Numbered from the stretch's first letter, positions 1 to 8,200 are shown. The stretch: 64,000 nucleotides of DNA from DATBLE01 sp036555585 (GCA_036555585.1 DATBLE010000003.1:1-64000), one strand, 5' to 3'. A program made the numbers and translations. Notes: generated by a model from the letters alone, not told the origin.

Positions 1-438
<438 letters not shown>

Positions 439-501
439 TTTCGAACACCGACGTTGTCGCTATGGGGTTTTGAAGGTCGCGGGTGAACCGCGCTTGAGAA
501 C

Positions 502-543
502 TCGGAATCGGTATCAGACTGAAGTCAGACACCGATACTCCGA
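502..543 (+). other. rRNA spacer hairpin (likely processing stem)
   Basis: Between 23S and 5S the spacer folds into an imperfect stem. TCGG, ATCGGT and GACT on the left arm (502-520) pair in order with AGTC, ACCGAT and CCGA on the right arm (523-543), separated by small internal loops. Its position directly before 5S fits a maturation substrate for RNase III or a similar nuclease; that role is inferred. Confidence 0.5.
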
Positions 544-549
544 CCAGCT

Positions 550-666
550 TCCGGTGGTCATAGCGGCGGGGGTACACCTCTTCCCATTCCGAACAGAGCA
601 GTTAAGCCCGCCAGCGCCGATGGTACTCGGAGGGCAACCTCCCGGGAGAGTAGGACGCCGCCGGAT
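550..666 (+). rRNA. 5S ribosomal RNA
   Basis: About 117 nt with the hallmarks of 5S rRNA. The ends TCCGGTGGTC and the terminal CGCCGGA pair, the loop with CCCATTCCGAACAGAGCAGTTAAG is present near 583-606, and the GGGAGAGTAGGACG segment lies near the 3' end. It sits 110 nt after 23S in the usual 23S-5S order. The exact ends are uncertain by 1-3 nt. Confidence 0.95.
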
Positions 667-675
667 TATCTTTCC

Positions 676-704
676 GAAAGGCCGCCGCGAGCGGCCTTTC
701 GTCG
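676..704 (+). terminator. rRNA operon terminator
   Basis: A perfect 10-bp stem, GAAAGGCCGC (676-685) with GCGGCCTTTC (691-700), closes a 5-nt loop and is followed by a short T-containing tail. It lies 9 nt after 5S and before the next promoter, so it very likely ends the rRNA transcript. Confidence 0.9.
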
Positions 705-719
705 TTCTAGGATCGATCC

Positions 720-1211
720 GTGGAGCTTCGTGACGCCGATCTCGTGCTGCGCCCGCCTCGTCCGGACGACGTCGACGCGATCGTTGCCGCCTGTAACGAC
801 GACGAAATCGCACGCTTCATCCCGCTCATGCCGAGTCCGTACGAGCGGAGCGACGCCGAGCGGTGGCTCCGCCGCTGCAAGCAGGTCTGGGCCCACGGCT
901 CCGCCTATCCGTTCGTCATCGCCGTTGCGACCGCCGACCGACTACTCGGCGCGATCGAGCTCCGGCCCGGCGACGGCTCGGTCGGCTACTGGGTGGACGC
1001 TTCGGCTCGTGGCAGGGGTGTGGCAACCCGCGCTCTCCGACTCGTCTGCGAATGGCACGCCGAACGGCCGCTGCACCTCGTGACCCACCCGGACAACGCC
1101 GGCTCCCAGCGCGTCGCCGAGAAGGCGGGCTTCCATCGTGCCGGGCTGCAGCCCCACGAGCCGCATTTCCGAGACGGCACCGCCGAGGCGATTCGCTTCG
1201 AGCTCGACTAG
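720..1211 (+). CDS. GNAT family N-acetyltransferase (RimJ/RimL-like)
   Basis: A 163-residue acetyltransferase of the GNAT fold, RimJ/RimL-like subgroup. The opening segment LRDADLVLRPPRPDD is the usual beta-1 start of this group. The acetyl-CoA pyrophosphate loop appears as ARGRGVATRAL around residue 96, and the late N..S..VAEKAGF motif (NAGSQRVAEKAGF) is typical of enzymes that acetylate protein N-termini or small amines. The substrate cannot be told from sequence. The GTG start at 720 was chosen because a TAGGAT hexamer (708-713) ends 6 nt upstream, which suggests a leaderless transcript starting right after the rRNA terminator. The 3' end overlaps the converging protease gene by 4 nt. Confidence 0.88.
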   Translation: MELRDADLVLRPPRPDDVDAIVAACNDDEIARFIPLMPSPYERSDAERWLRRCKQVWAHGSAYPFVIAVATADRLLGAIELRPGDGSVGYWVDASARGRGVATRALRLVCEWHAERPLHLVTHPDNAGSQRVAEKAGFHRAGLQPHEPHFRDGTAEAIRFELD

Positions 1212-2050
1212 GCGGCCTGCAGCTTCTCGCGCCAGCCCGGGTCGAGCTCGCGCAGCCGGCGGACGCGCTCGCCCACCGGCGGATGCGTCACGAACAGCTT
1301 CGCCAGGCCCTCCTCGGCGAACGGGTTGATCGTGTACAGCGGCTCGGTCGCCGGGCTAGCCTGGAAGGCAACGAGCTCGCTCGCCTGGTCGAGGCCGACG
1401 AGCGCGTCCGCGAGCCCGTGCGGCGACTCGCACAGCTCGGCCGCGAGACGGTCGGCCTCGTACTCCCGACCCGGCGACAGCAGCAGGTGCGTGAACGACG
1501 CCGCCACGGGGCCGAGCACGTACAGGAGCGCCCGCGCAAGCCAGCCGCCGATCCGGGAGAACTCGACGAGCGATCCGGCGAGCACCACCACCGTCGTCTG
1601 CACGAGCGTGTCGCGGTTCCGGATGTGGGCGACCTCGTGCGCCACGATGCCTTCCAGTTCGGCCGGTGAAGGCGAGCCGAGGAGCCCCGTGCTGATCGCG
1701 ACCGACGAGCTCGCCGGGCTTCGTCCCACCGAGAGCGCGCGCGGGAAGGTGTCGGGGATCACGAACAGCCGAGGTTTCACCACCCGGGCGCGCAGGGAGA
1801 GCTGTTCCAGCATCGTCTGCAGCGGCTGGGCCTCGGCGGCGGTCAGCTCGCGCGCGCCGACCATCCCGAGGACGATGCGGTCCGAGTACCAGTACGAGCC
1901 GAAGCCGACGAGCAGGCCGCCGAACCCGAAGACCAGGGCAACGCGCAGGCCGCCGATCCACCAGCCGAGCGCGCCGAGCGCGGCCACCAGGCCGAGCAGA
2001 AGCGCCCAGGCCTTCAGGACGTTGCGGATCGCCGGCCAGGCGGCTCGCAA
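1208..2050 (-). CDS. M48 family metalloprotease, HtpX-like
   Basis: A 280-residue membrane zinc protease. Two hydrophobic segments near the N terminus (about residues 12-55) precede a cytoplasmic peptidase domain with HEVAH (zinc ligands and catalytic Glu) and a downstream EYEADRLAAEL segment supplying the third ligand. A further hydrophobic stretch lies between them, the arrangement of HtpX. HtpX-type enzymes remove damaged membrane proteins. The start is TTG at 2050, because no better codon precedes the first hydrophobic helix. It lies 3 nt after the stop of the upstream 82-residue gene, so the two are probably translationally coupled. The gene converges on the GNAT gene with a 4-nt overlap. 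Whether the true orthologue is HtpX or another M48B member is unsettled. Confidence 0.85.
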   Translation of the reverse strand: MRAAWPAIRNVLKAWALLLGLVAALGALGWWIGGLRVALVFGFGGLLVGFGSYWYSDRIVLGMVGARELTAAEAQPLQTMLEQLSLRARVVKPRLFVIPDTFPRALSVGRSPASSSVAISTGLLGSPSPAELEGIVAHEVAHIRNRDTLVQTTVVVLAGSLVEFSRIGGWLARALLYVLGPVAASFTHLLLSPGREYEADRLAAELCESPHGLADALVGLDQASELVAFQASPATEPLYTINPFAEEGLAKLFVTHPPVGERVRRLRELDPGWREKLQAA

Positions 2051-2053
2051 CGG

Positions 2054-2302
2054 CTAGCTCTCGTCGTCGCGCTCGTCCTCGGCGAGCCCGCGCGGCGGCC
2101 AGTCGGGCTCCGGCGCGTCGCAGCGGCTCGAACAGTGCAGCGAGGCCACGTTCTGCAGCGGGATGAGGATGTGGCCGTTCAGCTCGACGTGCGCGACGTC
2201 GTCGACCGCGCAGTAGGAGGTGAGCACGCCGTCCTGGTAGTCGCCGTTCATCAGCGCCACCTCGACCTGCTCGCCCTTGTACTTGCTCGTGTAGTCCTCC
2301 AC
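2054..2302 (-). CDS. small acidic-tailed protein coupled to HtpX-like protease
   Basis: An 82-residue protein I do not recognise by family. Residues 10-56 form a compact, beta-rich stretch (VEVALMNGDYQDGVL, then VAHVELNGHILIPL) that resembles the strand pattern of small Sm-like or SH3-like barrels. The last 20 residues are acidic and probably disordered. Two cysteines flank the junction (residues 57 and 61). The start is GTG at 2302, placed by a TAGACT hexamer (2311-2316) that ends 8 nt upstream and so predicts a leaderless message. The stop is 3 nt before the HtpX-like gene, implying a two-gene operon. A role as protease partner or substrate adaptor is only a guess from that linkage. Confidence 0.7.
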   Translation of the reverse strand: MEDYTSKYKGEQVEVALMNGDYQDGVLTSYCAVDDVAHVELNGHILIPLQNVASLHCSSRCDAPEPDWPPRGLAEDERDDES

Positions 2303-2308
2303 CCGGTT

Positions 2309-2851
2309 TCAGTCTACTCCGCGCAGAACGCCGCCCACGATCTCGACCCGGATGACGTGGCAGTTCCGGATCCGGCCGACGCCGTCGACGCCGCAGTGCG
2401 TCAGCACGGCGCGCAGCGGGCCGCCGTGCGAGACGACCAGGACCCTGCTGTCGGGATGCGCGTCGGCGATGCGGTGGAGCGCGGCCAGGACGCGCTCGGC
2501 CATCTCCTCGCGGGTCTCGCCGTCGCCCCACGGCCCTTCGCGCGCCTCCGGAAAGCGGGCGAAGATCTCCTGGTCGGTCAGGCCCTCCCACGTGCCGAAG
2601 TGGCGTTCGCGAAGGTCGCGGATGGCGGTCACTTCGAGCCCGAGCGGCCCGGCCACGAGCCGCGCGGTCTCGTGCGCCCGCATGAGGTCGCTCGAGTAGA
2701 CCGCGTCGATCCGCACTCCGGAAAGCTCGCCGGCGAGCGCCCGCGCTTGCGCGCGGCCGGTGTCGTTGAGGGGCGTGTCCGAATGCCCCTGGACCCGTCG
2801 GTCCGCGTTCCAGTCTGTCTCCCCGTGCCTCGCGAGCAGGATCGTGGTCAT
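2309..2851 (-). CDS. histidine phosphatase family protein (phosphoglycerate mutase-like)
   Basis: A 180-residue histidine phosphatase. The catalytic LARHGETDWN motif is at residues 6-15, the second phosphate-binding arginine is in SDLMRAHETA, the acid/base glutamate region is RERHFGTWEG, and the second catalytic histidine is in VVSHGGPLRAVL. The length and the RERHFGTWEG motif fit the CobC/GpmB-type phosphatases that act on small phosphoesters rather than the glycolytic mutase; the true mutase role here is filled by gpmI. The ATG at 2851 gives the canonical MTTILLARHGE start; a longer in-frame extension would run through the divergent promoter. It is transcribed divergently from the SDR gene over a 21-nt gap. 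Confidence 0.88.
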   Translation of the reverse strand: MTTILLARHGETDWNADRRVQGHSDTPLNDTGRAQARALAGELSGVRIDAVYSSDLMRAHETARLVAGPLGLEVTAIRDLRERHFGTWEGLTDQEIFARFPEAREGPWGDGETREEMAERVLAALHRIADAHPDSRVLVVSHGGPLRAVLTHCGVDGVGRIRNCHVIRVEIVGGVLRGVD

Positions 2852-2858
2852 GCCCGGA

Positions 2859-2865
2859 TACGCTA
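2859..2865. promoter_or_regulatory. overlapping divergent -10 hexamers (phosphatase / SDR)
   Basis: The string TACGCTA contains TACGCT on the plus strand (2859-2864) and TAGCGT on the minus strand (2865-2860). Each hexamer ends exactly 8 nt before an ATG: the SDR at 2873 and the phosphatase at 2851. The geometry predicts one symmetric promoter serving two leaderless genes. Confidence 0.65.
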
Positions 2866-2872
2866 GCGACCC

Positions 2873-3628
2873 ATGGATCTCGGCCTCCGCGACCGCGGCT
2901 GCATCGTCACCGGCTCGACCGCGGGCATCGGCCTCGCGGTCGCGGGAATGCTCGCCGAGGAGGGCGCACGCGTCGTCACGTCCGGTCGGCGGGAGGCGCC
3001 GAATGTCGGGGAAGCGCTGCACGTCGAGGCAGATCTCGGCGTACCCGGTGAGCCCGAGCGCGTGGTCGAGCGTGCGCTTGCCGAGCTGGGTGCGATCGAC
3101 TGCCTCGTCAACAACGTCGGCGTCGCGCGTCAGGCCCGGTTCGACGAGGTGCCGGACGACGAGTGGGACGCGTACTGGCAGCTCAACCTGATGAGCCACG
3201 TCCGTGCCATCCGCGCTGCGCTCCCGGCCATGCGGGAACGCGGCGGGGGCGTGATCGTCAACGTCGCCTCGACCGCGGCCAAGCGGCCGTCGACCGGGAT
3301 GCCGCACTACTCGGTGACGAAGGCGGCGATGCTCTCCCTGTCTCGGCTCGTCGCCGACCTGTACGCCAAGGACGGCATCCGCTGCAACGCGGTCACGCCC
3401 GGCCCGACGGCGACCGACGCGTGGCTCGGCGAAGGGGGCCTGGCAGACCAGCAGGGCGGCGACCGCGACGAGGTGCTGGCGAAGGTCGGCGCCGGCCGCC
3501 CGCTCGGTCGGCTCGCCCGGCCCGAGGAGATCGCCGCCGTGATCGTCTTCCTGTGCTCGGATCGCGCGTCATACGTGACCGGCGCCGCCTGGAGCGCGGA
3601 CGGCGGCACCGTGCCGATCATCCTCTGA
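2873..3628 (+). CDS. SDR family NAD(P)-dependent oxidoreductase
   Basis: A 251-residue classical short-chain dehydrogenase/reductase. The cofactor loop TGSTAGIG is at residues 13-20, the NNVG structural motif follows strand 4, and the catalytic Ser...Tyr-x-x-x-Lys set appears as VASTAAK and YSVTK. The C-terminal GGT after the WSADGG turn is standard. The arginine pair after the second strand (SGRRE) suggests NADPH preference. Substrate is unknown; 3-oxoacyl-ACP reductase-like or sugar or alcohol dehydrogenase roles are all possible. The ATG at 2873 lies 8 nt after a TACGCT hexamer shared with the divergent phosphatase gene. Confidence 0.88.
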   Translation: MDLGLRDRGCIVTGSTAGIGLAVAGMLAEEGARVVTSGRREAPNVGEALHVEADLGVPGEPERVVERALAELGAIDCLVNNVGVARQARFDEVPDDEWDAYWQLNLMSHVRAIRAALPAMRERGGGVIVNVASTAAKRPSTGMPHYSVTKAAMLSLSRLVADLYAKDGIRCNAVTPGPTATDAWLGEGGLADQQGGDRDEVLAKVGAGRPLGRLARPEEIAAVIVFLCSDRASYVTGAAWSADGGTVPIIL

Positions 3629-3845
3629 GGCGACCTCGACGGGCGATCGCGGGGAGCGACGCGTGTTGCGCACAATCGCACAATCGGTGCACATTCGTCG
3701 CGGACCCGTCGCGTACGCGCAGACCGCAAACCGGTATCGTCGCCTCCGAGGGCGGCGGGAAGGCTCCCCACCCTTGGGCGGGGGACTGGAAGCGGCGGCG
3801 GGTCGTAAGCGGCTCGCTCCGCGTCGGCGACTAGTCTGAATCGTG
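3629..3845. other. intergenic region with dgt promoter
   Basis: No gene is seen in this stretch. It holds a tandem 8-bp repeat GCACAATC (3670-3677 and 3678-3685) followed by GTGCAC, which could be a regulator site. A TAGTCT hexamer (3832-3837) ends 8 nt before the dgt ATG. Confidence 0.5.
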
Positions 3846-4805
3846 ATGCCCGAGCTGGCAGGGAGAGTTGGTGACGTCTTCGAGACGCTGATTCGCGAGC
3901 GCGAAGAGGCATGGCTTTCCCCGCTTGCCCTGAAGTCGTACGAGACGCGCGGACGACTGCGGGAGGACGAGCCGTGCGCCGTGCGGACGCCGTTCCAGCT
4001 CGACCGGGACCGGATCGTCCACTCGAAGCCGTTCCGGCGGCTGAAGGGAAAGACGCAGGTCTTCATCGACCCCCAGGGCGACCACTACCGCACGCGAATG
4101 ACGCACACGCTGGAGACGACCGCGATCTCGCGGGTGGTGGCCCGCGCGCTTCGCCTGAACGAAGACCTGACCGAGGCGATCGGGCTCGGTCACGACCTCG
4201 GGCACACGCCGTTCGGCCACGCGGGCGAGGACGCGCTGGACGAGGCGCTACGGGAGCGCTTCGGACTCCGGTTCCGCCACAACGAGCAGTCGCACCGGAT
4301 CGCGCGCGGGCTCAACCTGACGCACGAGGTCTGCGAGGGGATCCTGACGCACACCGGGCCGGTCGAGCCGGAGACCCTCGAGGGGCGTATCGTCCGCCTC
4401 GTCGATCGGGTCGCCTACATCAACCACGACATCGACGATGCCCTCCGTTACGGGCTCCTGGAGGAGGCCGACCTTCCACGCGCGGAGATCGAGCTGCTGG
4501 GGCCGGGCGGAGGCCGGCGAATCGATCGGCTCGTGCACGACCTGGTAGAGACGTCGGCCGGGGTGGGGGACATCCGCCAGAGCGAGGAGATCGGCGGGGC
4601 GATGCACCGGCTGCGGGACTTCATGTTCGACCGCGTCTACCTGGCCGAGCCGTCGCGCGCGGAGCACCGTCGTGCGCACGAGGCGATCCAGCGGATCGTG
4701 GCTCACCTGGTCGACCGCGGCGACTCGCCCGACGAGATCGTGGAGTACGTCGCCGGCATGACCGACCGGTTCGCGCTCGCATACGCTGAGCGCCTGGAGG
4801 ACTAG
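3846..4805 (+). CDS. dgt: deoxyguanosinetriphosphate triphosphohydrolase-like protein
   Basis: A 319-residue HD-domain dNTP triphosphohydrolase, which hydrolyses dNTPs to deoxynucleoside and triphosphate and so tunes dNTP pools. The N-terminal HSKPFRRLKGKTQVF block is the family signature, the metal site comprises the His of RMTHTLE, the HD pair in GHDLGHTPFGHAGE and the Asp of INHDIDDAL. The length is that of the shorter Dgt-like subfamily (about 320-340) rather than E. coli Dgt. A GTG at 3843 directly precedes the ATG at 3846; the latter is preferred because it sits 8 nt after the TAGTCT hexamer. The stop is immediately followed by the dnaG start codon, so the pair is surely one operon linking nucleotide supply with replication priming, an order seen in many actinobacteria. 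Confidence 0.93.
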   Translation: MPELAGRVGDVFETLIREREEAWLSPLALKSYETRGRLREDEPCAVRTPFQLDRDRIVHSKPFRRLKGKTQVFIDPQGDHYRTRMTHTLETTAISRVVARALRLNEDLTEAIGLGHDLGHTPFGHAGEDALDEALRERFGLRFRHNEQSHRIARGLNLTHEVCEGILTHTGPVEPETLEGRIVRLVDRVAYINHDIDDALRYGLLEEADLPRAEIELLGPGGGRRIDRLVHDLVETSAGVGDIRQSEEIGGAMHRLRDFMFDRVYLAEPSRAEHRRAHEAIQRIVAHLVDRGDSPDEIVEYVAGMTDRFALAYAERLED

Positions 4806-6467
4806 GTGGCACGGATCAAGGACTCGTCGGTCGAGGCCGTGAAAGCCGCGACCGACATCGTCACGCTCGTCGAGGGCTACACCCGCCTGCGCAAGTCGGG
4901 CAGTCGCTACACGGGGTTGTGTCCGTTCCATCAGGAGAAGACGCCGAGCTTCGGGGTCTCGCCCGACCGCGGCACCTTCAAGTGCTTCGGCTGCGGCGAG
5001 GGCGGCGACGCGATCGCCTTCGTCGAGAAGAAGGAGAACGTCGACTTCGTCGGCGCGATCGAGTGGCTGGCCGACCGCTTCGGCGTCCGTCTCGAGTACG
5101 AGGAGACCTCGCCCGAGCAGGACCGGCTGCGCAAGCGGCGCGAGCGGCTGTTCCTGCTGCTCGACCGTGCTGCGGCCTTCTACGAGCGCCACCTCTGGGA
5201 GTCGGAGGCCGGCGCCTTCGCGCGCGAGTACCTGGCCGGCCGGGGCCTGGGCGAGGAGATCTGCCGCGAGTTCCGGCTCGGCCTCGCTCCAGGCGGGGCC
5301 GCTCTCACCCGCGGCGCGGGCGAGCAGGGGTTCACCGCCGACGAGCTCGCCGGAGCGGGCCTGACCAACAGGCGCGGGAACGACTACTTCTCGAGGCGCC
5401 TGCTCTTCCCGCTCGCCGACGCGCGCGGGCGTGTGCGCGGCTTCCAGGCGCGCCAGCTGTACGAGGACGATCCGCTGCGCGCGAAGTACGTCAACTCCCC
5501 CGAGGGCGACCTCTTCCGCAAGGGCGACCTGCTCTACGGGCTCGACCTGGCCAAGGCGGCGATCGCGAAGCAGAACCGGGCGCTGGTGGTCGAGGGCAAC
5601 CCGGACGCGATCGCGTTGCGCCAGGCCGGGTTCGAGCCGGCCGTCGCCGCAATGGGCACGGCGCTGACCGAGCGCCAGCTCGGCGAGATCAAGAACCTGA
5701 CCAGGAACCTCTTCCTGTGCTTCGACGCGGATGCCGCGGGGCAGGACGCGACGATCCGGGGCATGGAGCTCGCGATCGAGAGAGGGTTCGTGATCAAGGT
5801 CGTGTCGCTTCCGCCCGGCACGGACCCCGCCGACGACCCGAGCGGCTTCGAGGAGCGGCTCCGGGCGGCCGAGGGATTCCTGCCGTACCGGGTCCGGGTC
5901 GAGGTCGAACGCACGCTTCCCGACCGCGAGCGGGCCTTCGAGCGCATCCGCGAGATCCTTGCTCCGTTTCCCGACTCGCCCGAACGGCAGGATGCGATCC
6001 GGCTCGCCGCCGACCGGCTCGGCCTGCCCGCCGAGCTGCAGGCCGGGCTCGCGCCGGCGGCACGCTCGCGCTCGGGAGCCGTGTCGACCAAGGTGCTCGA
6101 GGCCGGCGTCCGGCAGGAGCGGGACGCGCTCGCGGGCGTGGTGGCTCATCCCGATCACCCGGAGCTGAAGCCGCTGCTGGCCGCGCTGACACCGGAGCAC
6201 TTCGACGTCGAGCTGCATCGCCGCGTGCGCGAGCACCTGCTCGACCCGGCCGAGAGCGAGGATCGCGACCTGGTCGGCATGCTGGCGGAGCTCGACGCCA
6301 GGGCCGCCGACGGCGAGATCGACGAGGACACCGCCAAGGAGCTCCTCCTCAGGCTGCGGGAGCGCGGTCTCCGCCGCGAGCTCGCGCGGTCCGAGGACCT
6401 GGAGCGGACGAAGGAGCTGCAGGCCGCGCTCGCCCGCATTCGCGAGGCGGTCGGCGGGCTGGCCTAG
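4806..6467 (+). CDS. dnaG: DNA primase
   Basis: A 553-residue replicative primase that makes RNA primers for DNA polymerase at the fork. The CHC2-type zinc-binding domain is intact (Cys39, His42, Cys60, Cys63). The catalytic core follows, with the Toprim metal site formed by Glu263 and the Asp307-x-Asp309 pair in FDADAAG. The C-terminal part (about 425-553) is helical and should bind the DnaB helicase. One oddity is that the Toprim motif reads EGNPD where most bacterial primases have EGYMD; the catalytic Glu is kept. The GTG start follows the dgt stop with no gap. The protein is somewhat shorter than E. coli DnaG (581), mostly in the C-terminal linker. Confidence 0.96.
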   Translation: MARIKDSSVEAVKAATDIVTLVEGYTRLRKSGSRYTGLCPFHQEKTPSFGVSPDRGTFKCFGCGEGGDAIAFVEKKENVDFVGAIEWLADRFGVRLEYEETSPEQDRLRKRRERLFLLLDRAAAFYERHLWESEAGAFAREYLAGRGLGEEICREFRLGLAPGGAALTRGAGEQGFTADELAGAGLTNRRGNDYFSRRLLFPLADARGRVRGFQARQLYEDDPLRAKYVNSPEGDLFRKGDLLYGLDLAKAAIAKQNRALVVEGNPDAIALRQAGFEPAVAAMGTALTERQLGEIKNLTRNLFLCFDADAAGQDATIRGMELAIERGFVIKVVSLPPGTDPADDPSGFEERLRAAEGFLPYRVRVEVERTLPDRERAFERIREILAPFPDSPERQDAIRLAADRLGLPAELQAGLAPAARSRSGAVSTKVLEAGVRQERDALAGVVAHPDHPELKPLLAALTPEHFDVELHRRVREHLLDPAESEDRDLVGMLAELDARAADGEIDEDTAKELLLRLRERGLRRELARSEDLERTKELQAALARIREAVGGLA

Positions 6468-6482
6468 CTACCCTGGAACGCG

Positions 6483-7256
6483 GTGAACGACCCGCTCGTC
6501 ATCGGCGATCGCGAGCTCCGCTCGCGGCTGATCACCGGCACCGGCAAGTACCCGTCGCCCGAGGCGATGCGCGACGCCGTGATCGCCTCCGGTTGCGAGC
6601 TGGTGACGGTCGCGGTCGGTCGCATCGACCTCGACACGGTCGAGGAGGCGATCACCGACTATCTCCCCGAGCAGGTCGCGCTGCTGCCGAACACGGCGGG
6701 GTCGGCCACGCCCGAGGAGGCCGTGCGGATCGCCCGGCTGGCCCGCTCCGGCGGCCTGCCCGACTGGATCAAGCTCGAGGTGATCCCCGATCCGCGCTGG
6801 CTCCTGCCCGATCCGCTCGGCACGCTGCAGGCGGCCGAGCAGCTCGTCGACGAGGGCTTCACCGTGCTCCCGTACGTCTTCCCCGACCCGGTGCTGCAGA
6901 AGCAGCTGGAGGCGGTCGGCTGCGCCGCGGTCATGCCGCTCGCGTCCCCGATCGGCAGCGGCCGCGGGCTCGAGCTGCGGCACGCGATCGAGATCATGAT
7001 CGAACAGGCCGAGGTGCCGGTCGTCGTCGACGCGGGGCTCGGTGCTCCCTCCCAGGCGGCCGAGGCGATGGAGCTCGGCGCCGACGCGGTGCTGGTGAAC
7101 ACCGCGATCGCGCGCGCCGACGATCCCGCCGCGATGGCGGAGGCGTTCCGGCTGGCGGTCGAGGCCGGCCGCGCCGCGCGGCACGCGGGCCTGATCCAGG
7201 AGCGCGAGACCGCCGAGGCCTCGAGCCCCGCGGGCGGCCTCGCAGCACGTTCGTGA
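6483..7256 (+). CDS. thiG: thiazole synthase
   Basis: A 257-residue TIM-barrel enzyme that builds the thiazole phosphate ring of thiamin from deoxyxylulose phosphate, dehydroglycine and the sulfur carried by ThiS thiocarboxylate. The imine-forming lysine is Lys97 in DWIKLEVIPD, and the phosphate-binding segments PLASPIGSGRGL and DAGLGAPSQAAEAMELGADAVLVNTAIA are intact. It leads a thiG-thiS-thiE run. The GTG at 6483 lies 8 nt after a TACCCT hexamer (6469-6474) just past the dnaG stop, so the thi genes probably have their own leaderless promoter. No THI-box (TPP riboswitch) fits in the 15-nt gap. Confidence 0.97.
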   Translation: MNDPLVIGDRELRSRLITGTGKYPSPEAMRDAVIASGCELVTVAVGRIDLDTVEEAITDYLPEQVALLPNTAGSATPEEAVRIARLARSGGLPDWIKLEVIPDPRWLLPDPLGTLQAAEQLVDEGFTVLPYVFPDPVLQKQLEAVGCAAVMPLASPIGSGRGLELRHAIEIMIEQAEVPVVVDAGLGAPSQAAEAMELGADAVLVNTAIARADDPAAMAEAFRLAVEAGRAARHAGLIQERETAEASSPAGGLAARS

Positions 7257-7453
7257 CGGTGACCGTCAACGGCCGCGAGCAGGCGGCGAAGCCGGGGGAG
7301 ACGGTCGAGTCGCTGCTCGACCGGCTCGGGCTGGCGGCCCGCTACGCGCTCGTCGAGCGAAACGGCGAGCCCGTGGAGCGTGGACGCTACGCCGAGGTCG
7401 CCCTGGAGGACGGCGACGCGCTCGTCGTCGCCCGCCCCGTCGCAGGTGGATAG
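7253..7453 (+). CDS. thiS: sulfur carrier protein ThiS
   Basis: A 66-residue ubiquitin-fold sulfur carrier. It begins MTVTVNGREQ, has the usual two-strand/one-helix pattern, and ends in the Gly-Gly tail that is adenylated and thiocarboxylated before sulfur transfer to ThiG. The GTG start overlaps the thiG stop by 4 nt (GTGA), implying coupled translation. A longer upstream frame exists but is only a shadow of dnaG and thiG. The neighbouring thiG and thiE confirm the assignment; thiF and thiO are not in the window. Confidence 0.95.
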   Translation: MTVTVNGREQAAKPGETVESLLDRLGLAARYALVERNGEPVERGRYAEVALEDGDALVVARPVAGG

Positions 7454-8027
7454 CCGTCTCTATCTGATCACCGCAGCGCGTCCCGACCTCGAGCCGTTCC
7501 TCGAAGCAGCTGTGCGGGGCGGGGTGGACATCGTCCAGATCCGCGAACGGACGCTCGCCGACGGCCCGCTGCTCGCGGTGCTCCAGCTGACGCGGGAGCT
7601 GACCCGCCGGCTGGGCGTCCCGCTGGTGGTCAACGACCGGCCCGATCTCGCCCGCCTGGCCGAAGCCGACTACGTCCACGTCGGCCAGGACGACCTGCCG
7701 GTCGGCGCAGCCCGCGCGTTCGGCGTCGGGGTCGGCCAGTCCACGCACGCCCCGGCCGAGCTGGACACGACCGACGCCGACTACGCCGGCGTCGGCCCGG
7801 TCTACGAGACGCCGACGAAGGAAGGGCGTCCCGCCGTGGGGCTCGAGTACGTCCGCTACGCCGCCGAGCACGCCCGCGTGCCCTGGTTCGCGATCGGCGG
7901 GATCGACGAGACGAACATCCGGGAGGTCGTCGCTGCCGGCGCCACGCGAGTCGCCGTCGTCCGGGCGATCGGCGACGCGCCGGACCCGGAACGGGCCGCC
8001 GCCGGGCTGCGCGAGGCTCTGGTCTAG
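7446..8027 (+). CDS. thiE: thiamine-phosphate synthase
   Basis: A 193-residue TIM-barrel enzyme that joins hydroxymethylpyrimidine diphosphate to thiazole phosphate to give thiamin phosphate. Motifs in order are VQIRERT, VVNDRPDLA, HVGQDDLP, GQSTHAP, AGVGPVYETPTK and FAIGGID, which bind the two substrates and Mg2+. The GTG at 7446 (VDSRLYLIT) is preferred over an upstream in-frame ATG, because the extra residues would be a frame-shadow of thiS. It overlaps thiS by 8 nt. It is slightly shorter than the usual 205-215 residues but complete. It ends the thi operon, 41 nt before tRNA-Asn. Confidence 0.95.
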   Translation: MDSRLYLITAARPDLEPFLEAAVRGGVDIVQIRERTLADGPLLAVLQLTRELTRRLGVPLVVNDRPDLARLAEADYVHVGQDDLPVGAARAFGVGVGQSTHAPAELDTTDADYAGVGPVYETPTKEGRPAVGLEYVRYAAEHARVPWFAIGGIDETNIREVVAAGATRVAVVRAIGDAPDPERAAAGLREALV

Positions 8028-8068
8028 AACGCCTCCGCTACCATGCCGAAGCCGAGTTCGGCAGCCGT

Positions 8069-8141
8069 TCCCCGGTAGCTCAATTGGCAGAGCATCCGGC
8101 TGTTAACCGGAGGGTTGTTGGTTCGAGTCCAACCCGGGGAG
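8069..8141 (+). tRNA. tRNA-Asn (GTT)
   Basis: A 73-nt cloverleaf. Acceptor TCCCCGG (8069-8075) pairs with CCGGGGA (8134-8140), G is the discriminator, and the anticodon arm TCCGG-CTGTTAA-CCGGA carries anticodon GTT. The T-arm is GTTGG-TTCGAGT-CCAAC. CCA is not encoded. Its 3' 27 nt recur at 9360-9386 as an attachment-like repeat. Confidence 0.97.
8115..8141. repeat. attL-like direct repeat within tRNA-Asn 3' end
   Basis: The last 27 nt of tRNA-Asn, starting TTGTTGGTTCGAGTCC and ending CCCGGGGAG, are repeated in the same orientation at 9360-9386 with only 2 mismatches (AA versus GG in the T-stem). A tRNA 3' end repeated downstream is the classic mark of site-specific integration by a tyrosine recombinase. 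Confidence 0.65.
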
Positions 8142-8170
8142 TCGCGAAACACCTGCATATCGTATGAATC

Positions 8171-8200
8171 GAGAGGACGCCGACGAGGCGTCCTCTCTCT
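8171..8200 (+). terminator. terminator after tRNA-Asn
   Basis: A perfect 11-bp stem, GAGAGGACGCC (8171-8181) with GGCGTCCTCTC (8187-8197), closes a 5-nt loop and is followed by a weak T-run. It lies 30 nt past the tRNA and likely ends that transcript. Confidence 0.75.

Noticed and set aside
4248..6236. A 662-residue open frame on the minus strand opposite dgt and dnaG
   Set aside because: It is a GC-skew shadow: both dgt and dnaG on the plus strand are intact and conserved, and the antisense translation has no domain.
6468..6482. TPP riboswitch upstream of thiG
   Set aside because: Only 15 nt separate dnaG and thiG, and no THI-box motifs occur near; the space holds a TACCCT hexamer instead.
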